Shown: positions 14,832-27,500, counted from the first letter of the stretch. The stretch is DNA of 64,000 nucleotides from Eleusine coracana subsp. coracana (GCA_032690845.1 CM064422.1:4588001-4652000), one strand, 5' to 3'. Notes: generated from the sequence alone by a model not told the origin. A program made the numbers and translations.

Positions 14832-14913
14832 CTTGGAACACTCACCTGTCTCTCTCGTTCCCTGCCCGCCAGCCTGGAACACCCACCTGTCTCTCTCGTT
14901 CCCTACCCGCCGC
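14832..14913. repeat. 41-bp tandem duplication
   Basis: Two adjacent copies of a unit of about 41 bp, each containing CACCTGTCTCTCTCGTTCCC. The copies differ at a few positions (for example ACTCACC versus ACCCACC and CTGCCCG versus CTACCCG), so the duplication is not very recent. No coding role seen. Confidence 0.85.
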
Positions 14914-15628
14914 TTGATCTAGGTCGTGTAGCATGGGCATCGAATGACTAATGAGGGACTCTCGCATACCGTCCCTAACATTTTCAGAATCCTTGCGCCA
15001 ATAAACATAAAGGGTGGGGAGCTTTTCATCTAATGTGTCGGGGTTCAAGATCATGAACAACATTCATGAACATCCATAGATTTCCTCAATGGATAATAGT
15101 CTTTTGGACAACGAAGAAATAGTCCTTCGGGTAATAGAGGAATGGGAGTGACAAAACTTTATATGCACTTTTATTTCTTTGTTACAAATTATAGAGATTT
15201 GCTAAATTCATAGGATCTAATGGTCGTTCGGTCGACCCCCCCTCCATGCTGATGAGTAGGCTTGGATTTTGCAGAGCATCTTGCACCGTTGGAGGCGATG
15301 TGCGATCAACCCCCTTGCTGGTCCGCTTCTCCTCCCGCGAGCGAAGTGACTTGCTGGTCCACTTCTCGCTTCATTGGCGAAACGATTTACACATCTCATC
15401 CTTTTGACCTGACCAAAGAGCCTCACAGTTGTTTGTTTTTCCCTGCCAACACAAAACAAATAACGAGAAAAGAAAGTGGACCAATGGTTCATTTTGCATT
15501 GCGTCCCCCAACACAATCCTCCTAGATCTCAAAAATTTCTAATCCATTTCCTCGCCCACCACCTCCATCTCTATTACCCTTCCCCATTTGCCACCTCATC
15601 TCCTAGTCCTCGGCTCGCCGCACCCGCC

Positions 15629-16560
15629 ATGTCGCTCAAAACCATCGAGGTGTACCACCTCGTGGAGGCTGATAATCTCTTCGGTTTACCCGAACTTCGC
15701 TACATCAACCTACATGGCGTTGACTCTATCAAGGACGGTCCGACCATGTTCCCTATAATGGAGATGCTGGTCGACACAAATGAGGAGGAGGAGAAGGTGT
15801 ATGGGTTCTATGACACCGACGACGATGATTCAGGCAACGACATCGACCATGATTCAGGCAATGACATCGACCGCGATGACATGTGGATCAATGCTCATGA
15901 GATGGAGAAGATACTAAGTGTGAAGGGGATCGACGGTGATGAGAAGTTGAAGATCCTTGGCACAAAGGGGATTGGCTATGATGAGAAGGAGAAGATCCTT
16001 GGTGCAAAGGGGATCAGCGACAACGAGAAGGAGAAGATCCTCGATGTGAAGGGGATCGAGCACCAGGACAAGGTGGTTGGCGACGCTGAGGAAGATCTAC
16101 TTATCAAAGGGATTGGCGGTTATGACGAAGCCAAGGTCATGAAGCTGATCCATGGAGGAACCGACAACAAGGAGGAGGAGGAGGAGGGTTAAGAGGATAT
16201 GTGGGTGATCTATGGCTTGGAGCCCCTCCGCTGTGCTGCCCGTCGTGCCTAGCACCTTCAGGAGGTGGTCGTGCCTAGCACCTTCAGGAGGTGACCGAGG
16301 ATATCCTTCCCCACATCACCGAGCACCCAGGAGACCGTGACGCCTCTGTACACTCAGACATGACATTCATTGCATGGGGGCACGAGGCCACAAGCCAATT
16401 CAGCAGCTACATCTTCACACTCGTAAATCATATCAAGAGAGTTGTCAACCATGTGTTCTCCCAGCAACGCAACCAGACGTACGTCACCACCCACTGCCCT
16501 TCTATTCTCCTCCATGCCACCAAGGTCTACCTCCATGTCTATGTCACCTTCGTTGAATAG
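15629..16560 (+). pseudogene. Decayed acidic protein with 14-residue repeats
   Basis: The open part, 15629-16192, encodes 187 residues starting MSLKTIEVYHLVEADNL. It is very acidic, has two copies of a DSGNDID unit (24-bp DNA repeat near 15,826-15,873), then about three and a half copies of a 14-residue unit of the form KGIxxxEKxKILxx, and ends in a glutamate run. After the TAA at 16,190 the same frame reads on to a TAG near 16,250. A 26-bp tandem duplication (16,242-16,293) then shifts the frame; discounting one copy puts the downstream open frame, which runs to 16,560, back in register. This suggests a former ORF of about 300 codons now broken by two stops and a duplication. I do not recognise the family. 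It could also be a short functional gene ending at 16,192, with later matches being coincidence. Confidence 0.45.
16242..16293. repeat. 26-bp perfect tandem duplication
   Basis: Two exact head-to-tail copies of a 26-bp unit starting GTCGTGCCTAGCACCTTCAG. Because 26 is not a multiple of three it shifts any reading frame crossing it, which matters for the repeat-protein remnant around it. Confidence 0.95.
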
Positions 16561-16593
16561 ATAGAATTGTAAGTCATAGGTCGAAGAGGCTTC

Positions 16594-17764
16594 GGGTATG
16601 TTTGGTTTGTGTCCAAATATACCCTATCAAATTTTATCATGACTAACATAAGGGCATAACCAAACTATTGGTAATGCAGTAAAAACAATGGTGTTTGGAA
16701 TGTTACGTTACCAAATTATGTAACCTCTTAATTTGACATGTGGGGTCATTATGTCATTAATATTTTTTTATTAAAATATAGTCAATTGAGATCTTATTTT
16801 ATATATCTAATTACAAAGAATATAATGATGCAAGTAAATCTTAATTTGAATTAACGGTTTAGGAAATATAGCCATTTGAAGCTAGCTGAACAAAACGCGT
16901 TGAGCATTTAATCCAACCAGCCAGAACCTGCCACATGATACTACATGGGTAGTGGCGTTGTGCCAATTTTTGGTGGAGGTTTTGCCTGCCCAAGTCTTAC
17001 CTCTGCGTTCATACTATGGACATCAATGTTACGTTATTACAATGCATATTTAGAATATTATAATATATATTTAGAAAAAGTACAAAAAAAAGAGAGAAGA
17101 TATTTTTCATGAAAGAGTCTAGAACTATTTTTTCATGATAAGTATAGAAGGGTGTAGAACCTAAATATTTATGTATGGTAAGAAATATCTAGATATTAAA
17201 TAGGGATAAGAATATTCTAGAATTAGAGTATTTATGATAGAAGAGTATGGAATATTGTCATGTGGCAATATTATAGTGACCATGTATAAGTATAAATAGG
17301 GGTGTCTCTCCACCCTTAAGTTGTCATAACTTAGTGGATGTCAGTTGAGTCCTAGGTAGCATGATAACGTTGTCAAAGTGTGCTAGTATGTAGGTATGTC
17401 ATGATGAGTTATAGATAGCCACCTAACTAGAAGTGTATACATGTATCAAGTTTGTGTTGTCGAATAAAGATTGAGCTCTTTTGTAGAGAGTTGGTCTCTC
17501 AAGTTAGTATAGTGTAGTGAAGTTCTCCTCGTTATAGAGTGAAATATTGGTTTGGGTCCACAAAAAAAGTGGTATCATACCAGTTTGTTATATCCATAGA
17601 AGAAGTGATGTCACACCAGTTTAGTACCATTTTCTCGGAAGTCTGTGTTAACCTAAAGACACCAATTTTCTAACACTCAATTTTTTTAATTCATGGTTGA
17701 GCCAAATTTCATGGGCCTACCAATATTTGGTAAGGCGCATGTTAACTTTAATCCAAACATGCCC
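16594..17764. mobile_element. TIR DNA element, PIF/Harbinger- or hAT-like
   Basis: The left end GGGTATGTTTGGTTTG and the right end, read on the other strand as GGGCATGTTTGGATTAA, are terminal inverted repeats of the kind common in grass non-autonomous DNA transposons. The flanking trinucleotides are TTC on the left and TTA on the right, so a Tourist-like TTA duplication is possible but not clean. No transposase ORF is present. An LTR-like segment appears to be inserted in its middle. Confidence 0.45.
17027..17675 (+). mobile_element. LTR-like insert (solo LTR or TRIM remnant)
   Basis: Begins TGTTAC and ends CTAACA, flanked by ATCAA and CTCAA (five-base duplication with one mismatch). Inside are a TATA-like stretch (TATAAGTATAAATAGGGG near 17,285) and an AATAAAG motif near 17,463. 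A sequence resembling a Copia primer-binding site (GTGGTATCATACC, near 17,569) follows GGTTTGGGTCCACA. That arrangement fits a degenerate LTR plus leader of a small Copia/TRIM element. No coding capacity is visible. Confidence 0.35.
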
Positions 17765-18619
17765 TTAGTAACAAATGTGATGGTTCATTGTTCAAAGAGT
17801 AGGTCATTATTCAAAGAAGCTTAGTTTATATTGTAAGGAATATTGAATTGCAACCAGTGGGATTATTCATATTCAAAGAGTAGGTCTCTGGTGATGCTTA
17901 GTTTGTGATTAGTTCAAAGAGTAGGTCATGAATGATGCTTAGTTTGTGCTGCTAGGATTGCAACAAATGTGTGAGTAAATCATGGGTCCAAGAGGATTTA
18001 GTTTGTGTTGTTGTGAGTACATAATTCCAAGTCTAATTGTTCCTATGGTTAATGCTTTGACAATATTAGTTATTTCCTCTACCTGTTAGATGTTGTATCC
18101 CTTAGAATTGTGTGCCTTGGAATTTTGTTTTTAGTTCTGTAATGATTGATGTTGTCTTACCATATTTTGTTTTAAATTGTTTAGTTTTGATGTGATTTCC
18201 AGTAAAAGTAGACATCTATGTTTATTTGTTCCCCACAACTTCTGAAAACTTTCAATTCTTGTTAGTTTGGTCTGTCCATTTCATATATGCCAGATTGATT
18301 ATACTCCTTTTGGTCATGCAAAGTGCACACAGACATAATACCTTTGTTCAACAGAAGGAAAAAAACAATTGCCAAATTGGTCTGTTCCCACTATTTTTAT
18401 TTCTTGAGAAAATGTGTTGTTAAGAGTTTAAATGCAAGTCTGCACATCAAAACCACATCATGGAGCTATAGCTAAACACTGAACAACACAATGGACACTT
18501 CTAGAAACTTGAAGAACAATTATCCATGTAAAACAATGATAATTAATTATGCTAAACTTGACATCTAAAGTTCAACGGCATTGCATCGGTTGCATGTCTT
18601 AATAAAATATAACTTCACT

Positions 18620-19335
18620 TTGGAGGGAACTTTAGGCTCGAACTGATGGCTAAAAGTGCTTGATGAGCTTACCTAAGAGCACCCTCCGGTAGTTAGATTT
18701 GTGTTCGGGCACAAAACAGCTCAAAGAACTCTGGTTAGTCTCTAGTGTCTTACACTCAAGCGACATTATATTCTCAACAATATGGCATGTTAGCCCAACC
18801 AAGCTCTTCGCAGAGTTCAATCCTAATATCTTCACACTCTTGATCTTGTCATGATGCTGGTCTTGCATCTGTCTCAGATCTAATGGATCAGTGAAAATCG
18901 AGACATGTTCCATATGCCACTGTGATACCTAAGATGATAAAGAAGATTTTGTAGTCATGGTTCCTCAATAACTATTGGTAATATCATAACAGTATCAACC
19001 ACGACTTACATTCAAGACCAAAGTCTCCAATGAGGAACAAGCATCCAGAAAGGAAACCAGAGAGAAAAATAATCATATGCCGCAGGAAAGGTTAGGCAGC
19101 ATTGGTGTATCAGCCATCTGCATAAATTCAGGTTAGTTATTTCCAAAGGTATGACTGTTGTAGTATCATCATCTGCATGCCCCTACTCCGGTAAATATTA
19201 AAATGTTGTAAAGTTTATCTCACTGCTCGAATATATGGTAGCAGTTTCAAGATTTGGCATGGTGGATGGAAGTGTAACACGAGCATAACAAACTGCACCA
19301 GAGAAGCACAAGTGTAGGCTCTTCATTTGCTACCC
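18620..19335 (-). pseudogene. F-box/LRR (FBD-like) protein gene remnant
   Basis: Minus-strand pieces of a grass F-box/LRR protein are recognisable. A block at about 19,198-19,326 reads MKSLHLCFSGAVCY and LPSTMPNLETATIYS. A block at 19,010-19,117 begins with MADTPMLPNLS and ends LVSFLDACSSLETLVLN; it carries an in-frame TGA at 19,073-19,075. A third block from 18,928 down to the stop at 18,650 reads VSQWHMEHVSIF, then the LVGLTCHIVENIMSLEC motif typical of the FBD-like C-terminal region. Splice sites between the last two blocks are GT-AG and in phase. No F-box is visible upstream, so this is a truncated, disabled 3' part. Full members are substrate receptors of SCF ubiquitin ligases. Confidence 0.6.
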
Positions 19336-19879
19336 TGTGTCTTGTGTTCAGAGAGAGAGAGGATTACTAAGACATCAGGCTGGCCATACACGGATGGCCC
19401 AAGGAAAGAGGTGAACACAACAGTGGAGGATAAGAGCTTACCTTCATTAGGCCGTGTTGTCCAAAGTGGGTCGCGAGCGGGCCGGCTATAGCAGGGCCCA
19501 TCTTGAGCGTGCGCATAGCGCGACCCACGGTCTGCTAACAAAACATGCACGCGGCCCACGCACGGCTTTTGACATTTTCGCACGCGCATGAGCTATGTAC
19601 TACTCGGCCGAAGCAGGCAAGAGGGCTTAACCGTAAAAGGCACGCTTGTCCTATCTCGTGGTCGACGTGGTCACTCCCTCCCTGAACCCAACTCCACGTC
19701 ACGAGGGCCCATCCCCAGCACTCCTTCCGGATCGGACGGCCACAGAGCCTCCAATGTCTACGAGATTTTCCCGCACCTCCACGACCCACTTGCGCGGGTC
19801 CACGCGCAGCGAGCGCCGTGCTCTGCTGGCCATCTAACTCCCTCCCGCTTTTAACTTGCCCTCCTCGCTACTGCTTCCT

Positions 19880-19996
19880 CGCGTACTCTTCTCTCGTGCT
19901 GGGAAATCTGGGATCGCATCTCTCTGCTCCCATCGCCTAGGGTTCTACGCCCTTGTCAGCGGCGGGCGGGAGACCGGCGTCGGCACCGGCGGCCAG
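19880..19996 (+). other. 5' untranslated exon of the Sec61 alpha gene (inferred)
   Basis: A GC-rich segment ends in a good donor (GGCCAG then GTAAAC at 19,997), and the first coding exon is preceded by an acceptor (TACTGCAG, ending 21,028). This implies a leader exon and a first intron of about 1 kb, a common arrangement in highly expressed plant genes. The 5' edge is approximate. Confidence 0.5.
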
Positions 19997-21032
19997 GTAA
20001 ACCCGGCTGTCCCTTCTTTCGAGGCGATCCAATGGCTTGTTGTGTTGTTGTCGTTCCCGATTTGTTCGTTGCGGGAGCAGATCTGAGTTGCATGCTTCTG
20101 TTTCCCGCGCGATTTGTGTCTGTACGCGTTGATCTAGTTCGGGTGCGTGCTTCTCGTTCCGAGATGTGCTTGCTAGATCCATGGAAGGGACGTGCGAATT
20201 GGTTTGAATTTATGTTTTTTTAGCTGCCAGATCTATGTGTGAGAGGTTTAAAATCGTTTCATGCAGTTTGGGGTTACGATTGATGGGATTTGACTTGCTT
20301 GATTCATCATATGGAACTGTTAGTTGGGACGTCCAGCTCCATGCAAATCTAGGATACTAAAACGGTTGCATGGAGGTAGGTCCGTTAGAATTTTGATTCG
20401 CGCTTGTTTTGTGAGCACTGTGAATGGACGAGCGCTTTGGGTGGTGGGGTATGTGGTCGATTTGTCCCGACGTCAATTAGGAATTAACAGGCGTTTGATC
20501 ATTCGTAGATATAGCTTTTAGATCATATGATATGATCTAAATTGGTTTGGGGGTTCTAGCTGACAAACTAAGATTACTGAAAAAGTAATTTTCGTATCAT
20601 GCAAGTGCTGGGCAATACAATAGGTTATGCTAATCCACTGCGTGCATTTATGATCTAAGTAATTTTCCTCTAGTACATCTAGCCTTTTATCCTTTTTATC
20701 ACTGAATTTTATTTTCAAGTCTTAAATCTTAACAAGGAGACATGTGTTTTATTTATTGAATTATGATGTAACATAAGCATCATTTGTTGACTTGTAAACT
20801 TGCCTAAATCAAAACTCTTCTCTGCACATTCTCCCTCAAAGATTCATGTGAAGCTATTTGCTTTCATTTTGTTCGAAATGCTGCTCATCCAGTGGCTGGA
20901 TGTACATATTTGGTTTGGTTGACTTATGCTTTATTTAAATGGAATTGTCTAATTATGACTACATAAATGGAAGTTTGTTGGTTTACAGGTGCTGAATGCT
21001 TATTTATCATCTTCTCTTTATACTGCAGAAAG

Positions 21033-23307
21033 ATGGCTGGCGGCTTTAGAGTACTGCATCTTGTCAGGCCCTTCCTGGCATTCTTGCCGGAAGTGCAGAG
21101 TGCTGACAGGAAAATACCATTTAGAGAAAAAGTGATCTACACGGTCATTTCTCTTTTCATTTTCCTGGTGTGCAGCCAGCTCCCACTTTATGGCATTCAT
21201 TCAACTACTGGAGCCGACCCTTTCTACTGGATGCGTGTTATTCTTGCATCAAACCGGGGCACCGTAATGGAGCTGGGTATTACTCCAATCGTGACATCTG
21301 GGATGGTAATGCAGCTTCTAGTGGGATCAAAGATCATTGAAGTTGACAACAGTGTGAGGGAGGATCGTGCTCTGCTGTAAGTATTGCTTGATACTACAGT
21401 CTCTAGTTTACTTTTGCATGTAGTGGTGTATGTTTTCCTTACTTTGACATAGCAAATTGTATGTTTTTGTGTATCCTTGTATTAGTTGAATTGCTATTCA
21501 CTATGAAGCTTTGTGATTCTTTTTTTATACTTGATTATCTTGTTTATGCTATGTCTACTTTTTTTACTCAGAAATGGTGCACAAAAATTACTTGGTATCC
21601 TGATTGCTATTGGAGAAGCTGTAGCATATGTTCTGTCTGGAATGTATGGTAGTGTGAGCCAACTTGGAACTGGGAATGCTATTCTCATTATACTTCAGCT
21701 TTTCTTTGCTGGCATCATTGTCATCTGCCTAGATGAACTCCTACAGAAAGGCTATGGTTTGGGTTCTGGTATCTCTCTGTTCATTGCTACCAATATCTGG
21801 TGAGCATGTCAACCTTCGTCTTTTGTTGATTTTGCTATTCTGTTACAAGTTGCTTACAGTAAACTTGCACTCATGCAGTGAGAATATCATCTGGAAGGCA
21901 TTTAGCCCCACAACCATCAACAGTGGGCGTGGTGCTGAATTTGAAGGGGCTGTCATTGCATTGTTCCACCTGCTGATAACTCGAACTGATAAAGTCCGTG
22001 CTCTACGCGAGGCTTTCTACCGTCAGAATCTTCCAAATGTGACCAATTTGCTTGCTACTGTCTTGGTTTTCCTCATAGTCATCTACTTCCAAGGCTTCCG
22101 TGTTGTGCTTCCAGTGAGATCAAAGAATGCCCGTGGTCAACAAGGCTCATATCCGATTAAACTGTTCTACACTTCTAACATGCCTATCATTCTGCACTCT
22201 GCACTGATTACCAACCTCTATTTCATTTCCCAGGTACAGATTCAAGTTCTAGTTTTATTATTACAGTATTACTGTGGGTCTTGACGTGATTTTGCAAGTA
22301 CTAATATGCTTTTATTACAGCTTCTCTACAGGAAATACAGTGGAAATTTCCTTGTTAACCTTCTTGGGAAGTGGAAGGAATCTGAATATTCTGGTCATTC
22401 TGTTCCAGTTGGTGGTCTCGCTTACTATGTGACTGCTCCATCGAGGTTAATAATTTCATTCTTTGCTGTTAAAACCATATCAACTTATGATTTTTTATTT
22501 GATTTGCATTAATAATCAATAAGTGTTAATTATATTTGGAAAATTTGCAGCTTGGCTGATGTACTTGCAAATCCATTCCACGCATTGTTCTATGTGGTCT
22601 TTATGCTGTCAGCCTGTGCTCTCTTCTCAAAAACCTGGATTGAAGTTTCTGGTTCCTCAGCAAAGGATGTTGCTAAGCAGCTCAAGGTAAAAACAATGGT
22701 TTGATTTGTCTTATTTATTGTCTCATAAGTATCATAAGTAAAGATTCATGGACATTATTGATTTTAATGTTACAATGTCAGTATACACATGCTATTAATG
22801 TGCTATTTGTAAGCTTATACGGCTATGATATGTTTGAAAAGCCATTATTAGAAACTACATCCTGGATGTTCTGGTGTCAGCTGGAAGTTATTGGTGTTTC
22901 TCTAATCTAGTTTATCTATGCAAAGCTACCATCTAACCCTCAACTGTAATTAGTTTAATGAGCTATATAGAATAGGAATGCCGAATTAGGTGATGCGTAG
23001 TCTTATTTATGCATCCAGAATTATTTTGCAAAAAACACTTGTTAACACTTACCCCGGAATTCAACAGGAACAACAAATGGTGATGCCAGGCCATCGTGAG
23101 TCAAACTTGCAGAAGGAACTGAACAGATACATCCCCACTGCTGCTGCATTTGGTGGAGTATGCATTGGTGCACTAACTGTTCTGGCTGATTTCATGGGTG
23201 CTATTGGTTCAGGAACTGGTATTCTGCTTGCTGTTACCATCATATATCAGTACTTCGAGACATTTGAGAAAGAAAGGGCGACTGAGCTTGGTTTCTTTGG
23301 TTTTTAA
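21033..23307 (+). CDS. Protein transport protein Sec61 subunit alpha
   Basis: Six coding exons: 21033-21376, 21572-21799, 21879-22233, 22321-22445, 22551-22686, 23068-23307. Total 1428 nt, 475 residues, the expected Sec61 alpha length. All introns are GT-AG and phases match. Diagnostic stretches include MAGGFRVLHLVRPFLAFLPE at the N-terminus, the plug region around YGIHSTTGADPFYWMR, GSGISLFIATNICENIIWKA, and a C-terminus with ADFMGAIGSGTGILLAVTII. The protein is the multi-spanning (ten-helix) pore of the ER translocon, working with Sec61 beta and gamma in co-translational translocation and membrane insertion. The start methionine follows the acceptor at 21,028 and matches the family N-terminus. 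No truncation or unusual residue was noticed. It shares no promoter with the F-box remnant upstream, which lies on the opposite strand. Confidence 0.97.
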
Positions 23308-23869
23308 TCATCATATCTGCGGGAACCGTTTTATGATACAGCTGAATCTTTCTGCAAATCAGAACTGCTTGGCCGGCTGTTATGGTTGTAATTGGAGAGC
23401 TTATAGTCAGTTTAGGTTGCAGACTAATTTACAGGGAGAACTCGTAGTGGGTTCTGCATGCGATCTCAGGCCAAGCATAGTGGCATAAGTTCTGCCCAAG
23501 TACAGCTTTGGCCATCTACTTGTCTTTTTCGGTCCTCACCTGTATTGACTATATAGTGACTCGGATGATTTTGGAACAATTTAGCCATGTTGAACTGAAA
23601 ATACAGGTTCTCATTTGTTTGCGACTGTTCTTTCCTCACATTCCTGGAAATATCCTTCTGCTGCCTTTTTTTTCATTGCTGCTGAAAATACAGTAGCTCA
23701 CCGTGCAGGCTATTTATGCCCATCTACGTTTGCGTACTCCGGTATTACACGGTATCGTTGAGATATACACGGTGTCTTTTTTTTTGAACCTTGTACACGG
23801 TGTCTTGATCCGCCTTCTGTCATCTGGTAATGTTTTTTTCGTCGTGGGCATGCATTGGTAGGGTAGTCA

Positions 23870-24045
23870 TTTACTACCTCCGTCTAATTGGAAGCGTCAA
23901 CATATTTACTTTTATACATCATGTTTAACTGTTCGTTTTATTAAATTTAAAAAGTATATAATATTTAAACAATTATATCATTATTATAAAGTATCTTTAA
24001 TCATAAAAATAATATTTGCATAAAATTTGAATAAGACGAAGATAA
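23870..24045. repeat. Partial Stowaway-like MITE
   Basis: Begins TACTACCTCCGTCTAATTGG, a diverged Stowaway terminus, and ends in a TTGAATAAGACG motif shared with the foldback element near 24.9 kb. No matching right terminus was found, so it is probably truncated. It lies between the converging Sec61 alpha and CK2 alpha genes. Confidence 0.45.
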
Positions 24046-24587
24046 ATTTTCAGAAGTCGTCTAGCGATGAAAGTCCATGGATGCGCATGGTGAAGTCTCC
24101 AGCTGATCAAACTACAGGAGACTACTTTTGAGCAAGTACCTACACTCCTACCTCCTGGACATAACCCACAATATCCAGTCAAGTTGCCAGAAACAACCAC
24201 GACAACCCAGTAGAAAAACGTGAACTACCTCAGCCGAAACAGGACGCGGATGGAAAGAGCAACACAAGGTTATGATAACACTGAACTGGTGCCAGAATTC
24301 TCTCTCAAGTAATGCAGTATTCAAGAACACTGAAATGATTATTAGCTATCCAACAGTAGCATACGAAAAGAATTAACTCACACATAATCGAACTGCTATT
24401 TGATTGGTGTCTTGAAATGAACATCCATGACTCATGCATATGATGTGTATCTATTACACATTAAATAAGTGGCATGCTATATTTCAATAGAAACATAGAC
24501 GTTGTTACAGTATATAAATCTCATTCGTCAGATTAGCCATGTTTCTCACATACAGAATCACAAAGTGCACTTTTGCACATCTTGTAG

Positions 24588-27500
24588 CTACTGAGAGTTC
24601 GTCCTGCTGCTTTCCGAACTTCTTACCGGATCGAAATATGGATGAGCCTGCAAACAGCAAAGAGATATATTAGTACTAAAGTAATAGATGCCATATCGAT
24701 CCAGTAACTTGCATCCAGACAGCTGGCAAACGATAATTACCATGGCTTGCTTAGCTGTAGGCCTTTCTTGATGATCATAGCGGAGGAGCCTATCCACCAG
24801 ATCGATAGCCTAAGTAGAAACAACGTCAAAATCACGTAATCAGGAGTAACAAGCTATTCCTGCTGTTTTAAATTGTTGTTGCCATTGGCTTTTTGTGTTA
24901 CATTTGATCATTCATCTTATTCAAAATATAAGTTATGTTCTAATTTTTTCCAGTGAGAACACAAATCATAATAAATATATGATATTTTTCTTAAAATTTT
25001 GAATAAGACGAATGGTCAAGCGTAATTCAAAAAATCAATGATGACAACAATTTAAAAATGGAATGAGAAGTCAATGTTTTAATTGAATGGGAACATCACC
25101 TCGGGGCTTGTTAGGTGTCTGTTCCTAGAGCTTACAAACTTGGACCATGGTTTCCTGTTATGTCTGCAGCCATAGAAACTTCCGTTAGACTTGCCTAAAA
25201 ATGAGCATGCTAGGCTGCAATATCATCAAAAGCAAAATACTACCTTCCAACAAGTCTTTCCAGCTGCGGGTCAAGTTCGAGGCCATATTTTTCAAGGTAG
25301 TTATAGAAATCTTTGGTGCCCAGAACCTGCACGGCAGCAGAATGTTTCACATGCCTTGCTTGCAAAAAAATACTCCCTCCGTCCCAGAATATAACCAGTT
25401 CTGGGTTTGTCCTAAGTCGAACTTTTTTTTATCTTTGACCATCCATAACAAAAAAAAATTATAAATATTCTCAACACATGGACACTACTATTAGATTAGT
25501 TGTGAATCAAACTATCATAATATACAACTCTTACATTGTAAATCTTTATAGATTTTTTACTATAAATAGTCAAAGTTATAAAAATTTGACTCAGGACAAA
25601 TTTATAACTAGCTATATTCTGGGACAGAGGGAGTAGTAACCAAACAAATCAAATACTAAATGCTTTCGGAAAACAAATTCTTTGATAATTGTACAACCAA
25701 AAGGGGCTGCACACAATTTTGGATAGTCAGCATCACAACATATATGGTGCATCATATATACAAGATGTCAGCCAAATGCAATGAACATAAAAGGAATACA
25801 AGGAGATGACACTATAACAGAAATCAACTCAAATACAATACCAAGGAGATCCATAAGACAATGCATAAACAGTAGCACATTAGCACACAAGACCTGAAAG
25901 TTGCACTGATAAAATACACTAAAGTTATTGTTCATAACGAACTCCGCCTATGTTGAGTCTCAATATAGCCAGTCCCAAGCCTGGGTAAAGGAGGAGGGTT
26001 GTGTTAGGTTTGGCAAACCAACGTCAAAAACCCAGCCACTCAAATGGATATGAAACCCATAAGAAATTCGTTGGGGCGTAACCCTCTTAGCGACGCGCTA
26101 CATCGGAACCCGGGTGTGGTGTCAAATGGGCAAGGGCCGGGTCGTCACAACCTTAGTGGCGCGTCGTATCGTGACCTGGGTACGATGAATAGTGAGCAAG
26201 GGTCGGGTCGTCGCAACCTTAGTGGCGCGCTACATCTACGCCCGGGTGTGGTGAAAAATGAGCAAGGGTCTTCGCACTTTCCTCGACGGGTGCGAAGGGT
26301 AAGAAAGTTAGCCGAGCCAACTAGGATTCGTCTAGGGAGTTGGAACGTAGGGTCCCTAACAGGCAAGTTACGAGAGCTAGTCGATGTGGCAACTAGGAGG
26401 CGTGTAAATATCCTATGCGTTCAAGAGACTAAATGGAAGGGCCAGAAGGCGAAGGAGGTGGAGAATACGGGCTACAAGCTTTGGTACACGGGTACAACAT
26501 TGGGTAGAAATGGTGTAGGCATCTTGATCGACAGGAGCCTTAAGGATGGAGTCGTAGATGTTAGGAGGCACGGGGACCGGATTATCCTTGTTCGGCTGAT
26601 AGTTGGAGATTCGGCTTTAAATGTGATCAGTGCATATGCCCCTCAGGTAGGTCTTAATGAGAGCATCAAGAATCAGTTTTGGGAAGATTTAGATAGCATG
26701 GTTAGTGGCATACCTATCAGTGAGAAGCTTTTCATAGGAGGAGACCTTAACGGCCATGTGGGGACGTCTAATGTAGGGTTCGAGCGGGTCCATGGGGGGT
26801 TCGGGTATGGTAGTAGGAATCAGGAGGGGGTGGATATACTTAATTGGGCGCTAGCTTATGACTTGTTGGTAGCGAATACCATATTTAGGAAGAGGGAATC
26901 CCATCTAGTGACCTTTAGAAGTGCACAACACTCGAGCCAAATCGACTTTATCCTTGCCAGGAGGGAGGACAGGCGTGCTTGCTTGGACTGTAGGGTGATA
27001 CCTGGGGAGTGTGTCGTCACTCAACATAAGCTTGTGATGGCGGATTTTCGTTTTCGGGTACGGGTATACAGGGACAAACGTACCAAAACCGCGAGAACGA
27101 AGTGGTGGAAGTTTAGAGGGGAGCTGGCGCAAACTTTTAAGGAGAGGATGCTAGGAGAGGGACCCTGGGAGGAAGGAGAAGGACCAGATGACATGTGGCT
27201 AAAAATGGCAACATGTGTTCGGAAGGTAGCTTCAGAAGTGTTTGGCGTGAGTAGAGGAGGCAAACAAGAAGCAAAAGACACCTGGTGGTGGAATGATAAG
27301 GTGCAAAGGGCTATCAAGGAGAAGAAGGAGTGTTTCAAACGCCTACATCTTGACAAGAGTGCAACCAACATAGAAGGCTATAAAATAGCCAAGAGGGCTG
27401 CAAAACGAGCAGTGAGTGTAGCAAAGGGTCAGGCATATGATAACCTTTATCAGCGACTAGGCACGAAGGAAGGAGAGAAGGACATCTATCGGATGGCTAG

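Larger units (their letters stand above)
5216..15600. other. Long intergenic stretch, no gene recognised
   Basis: About 10 kb between the HLS1-like promoter and the repeat-protein remnant. ORFs here are short, and those at 10.0-11.5 kb and 13.0-14.1 kb are in GC-rich DNA with long ORFs on both strands and no recognisable domain, so they are not called. Visible small features are an (AG)n run at about 11,706-11,730, a diverged tandem repeat at 14.83 kb, and many poly(A)/poly(T) tracts. No tRNA, rRNA or miRNA precursor was recognised. Confidence 0.5.
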
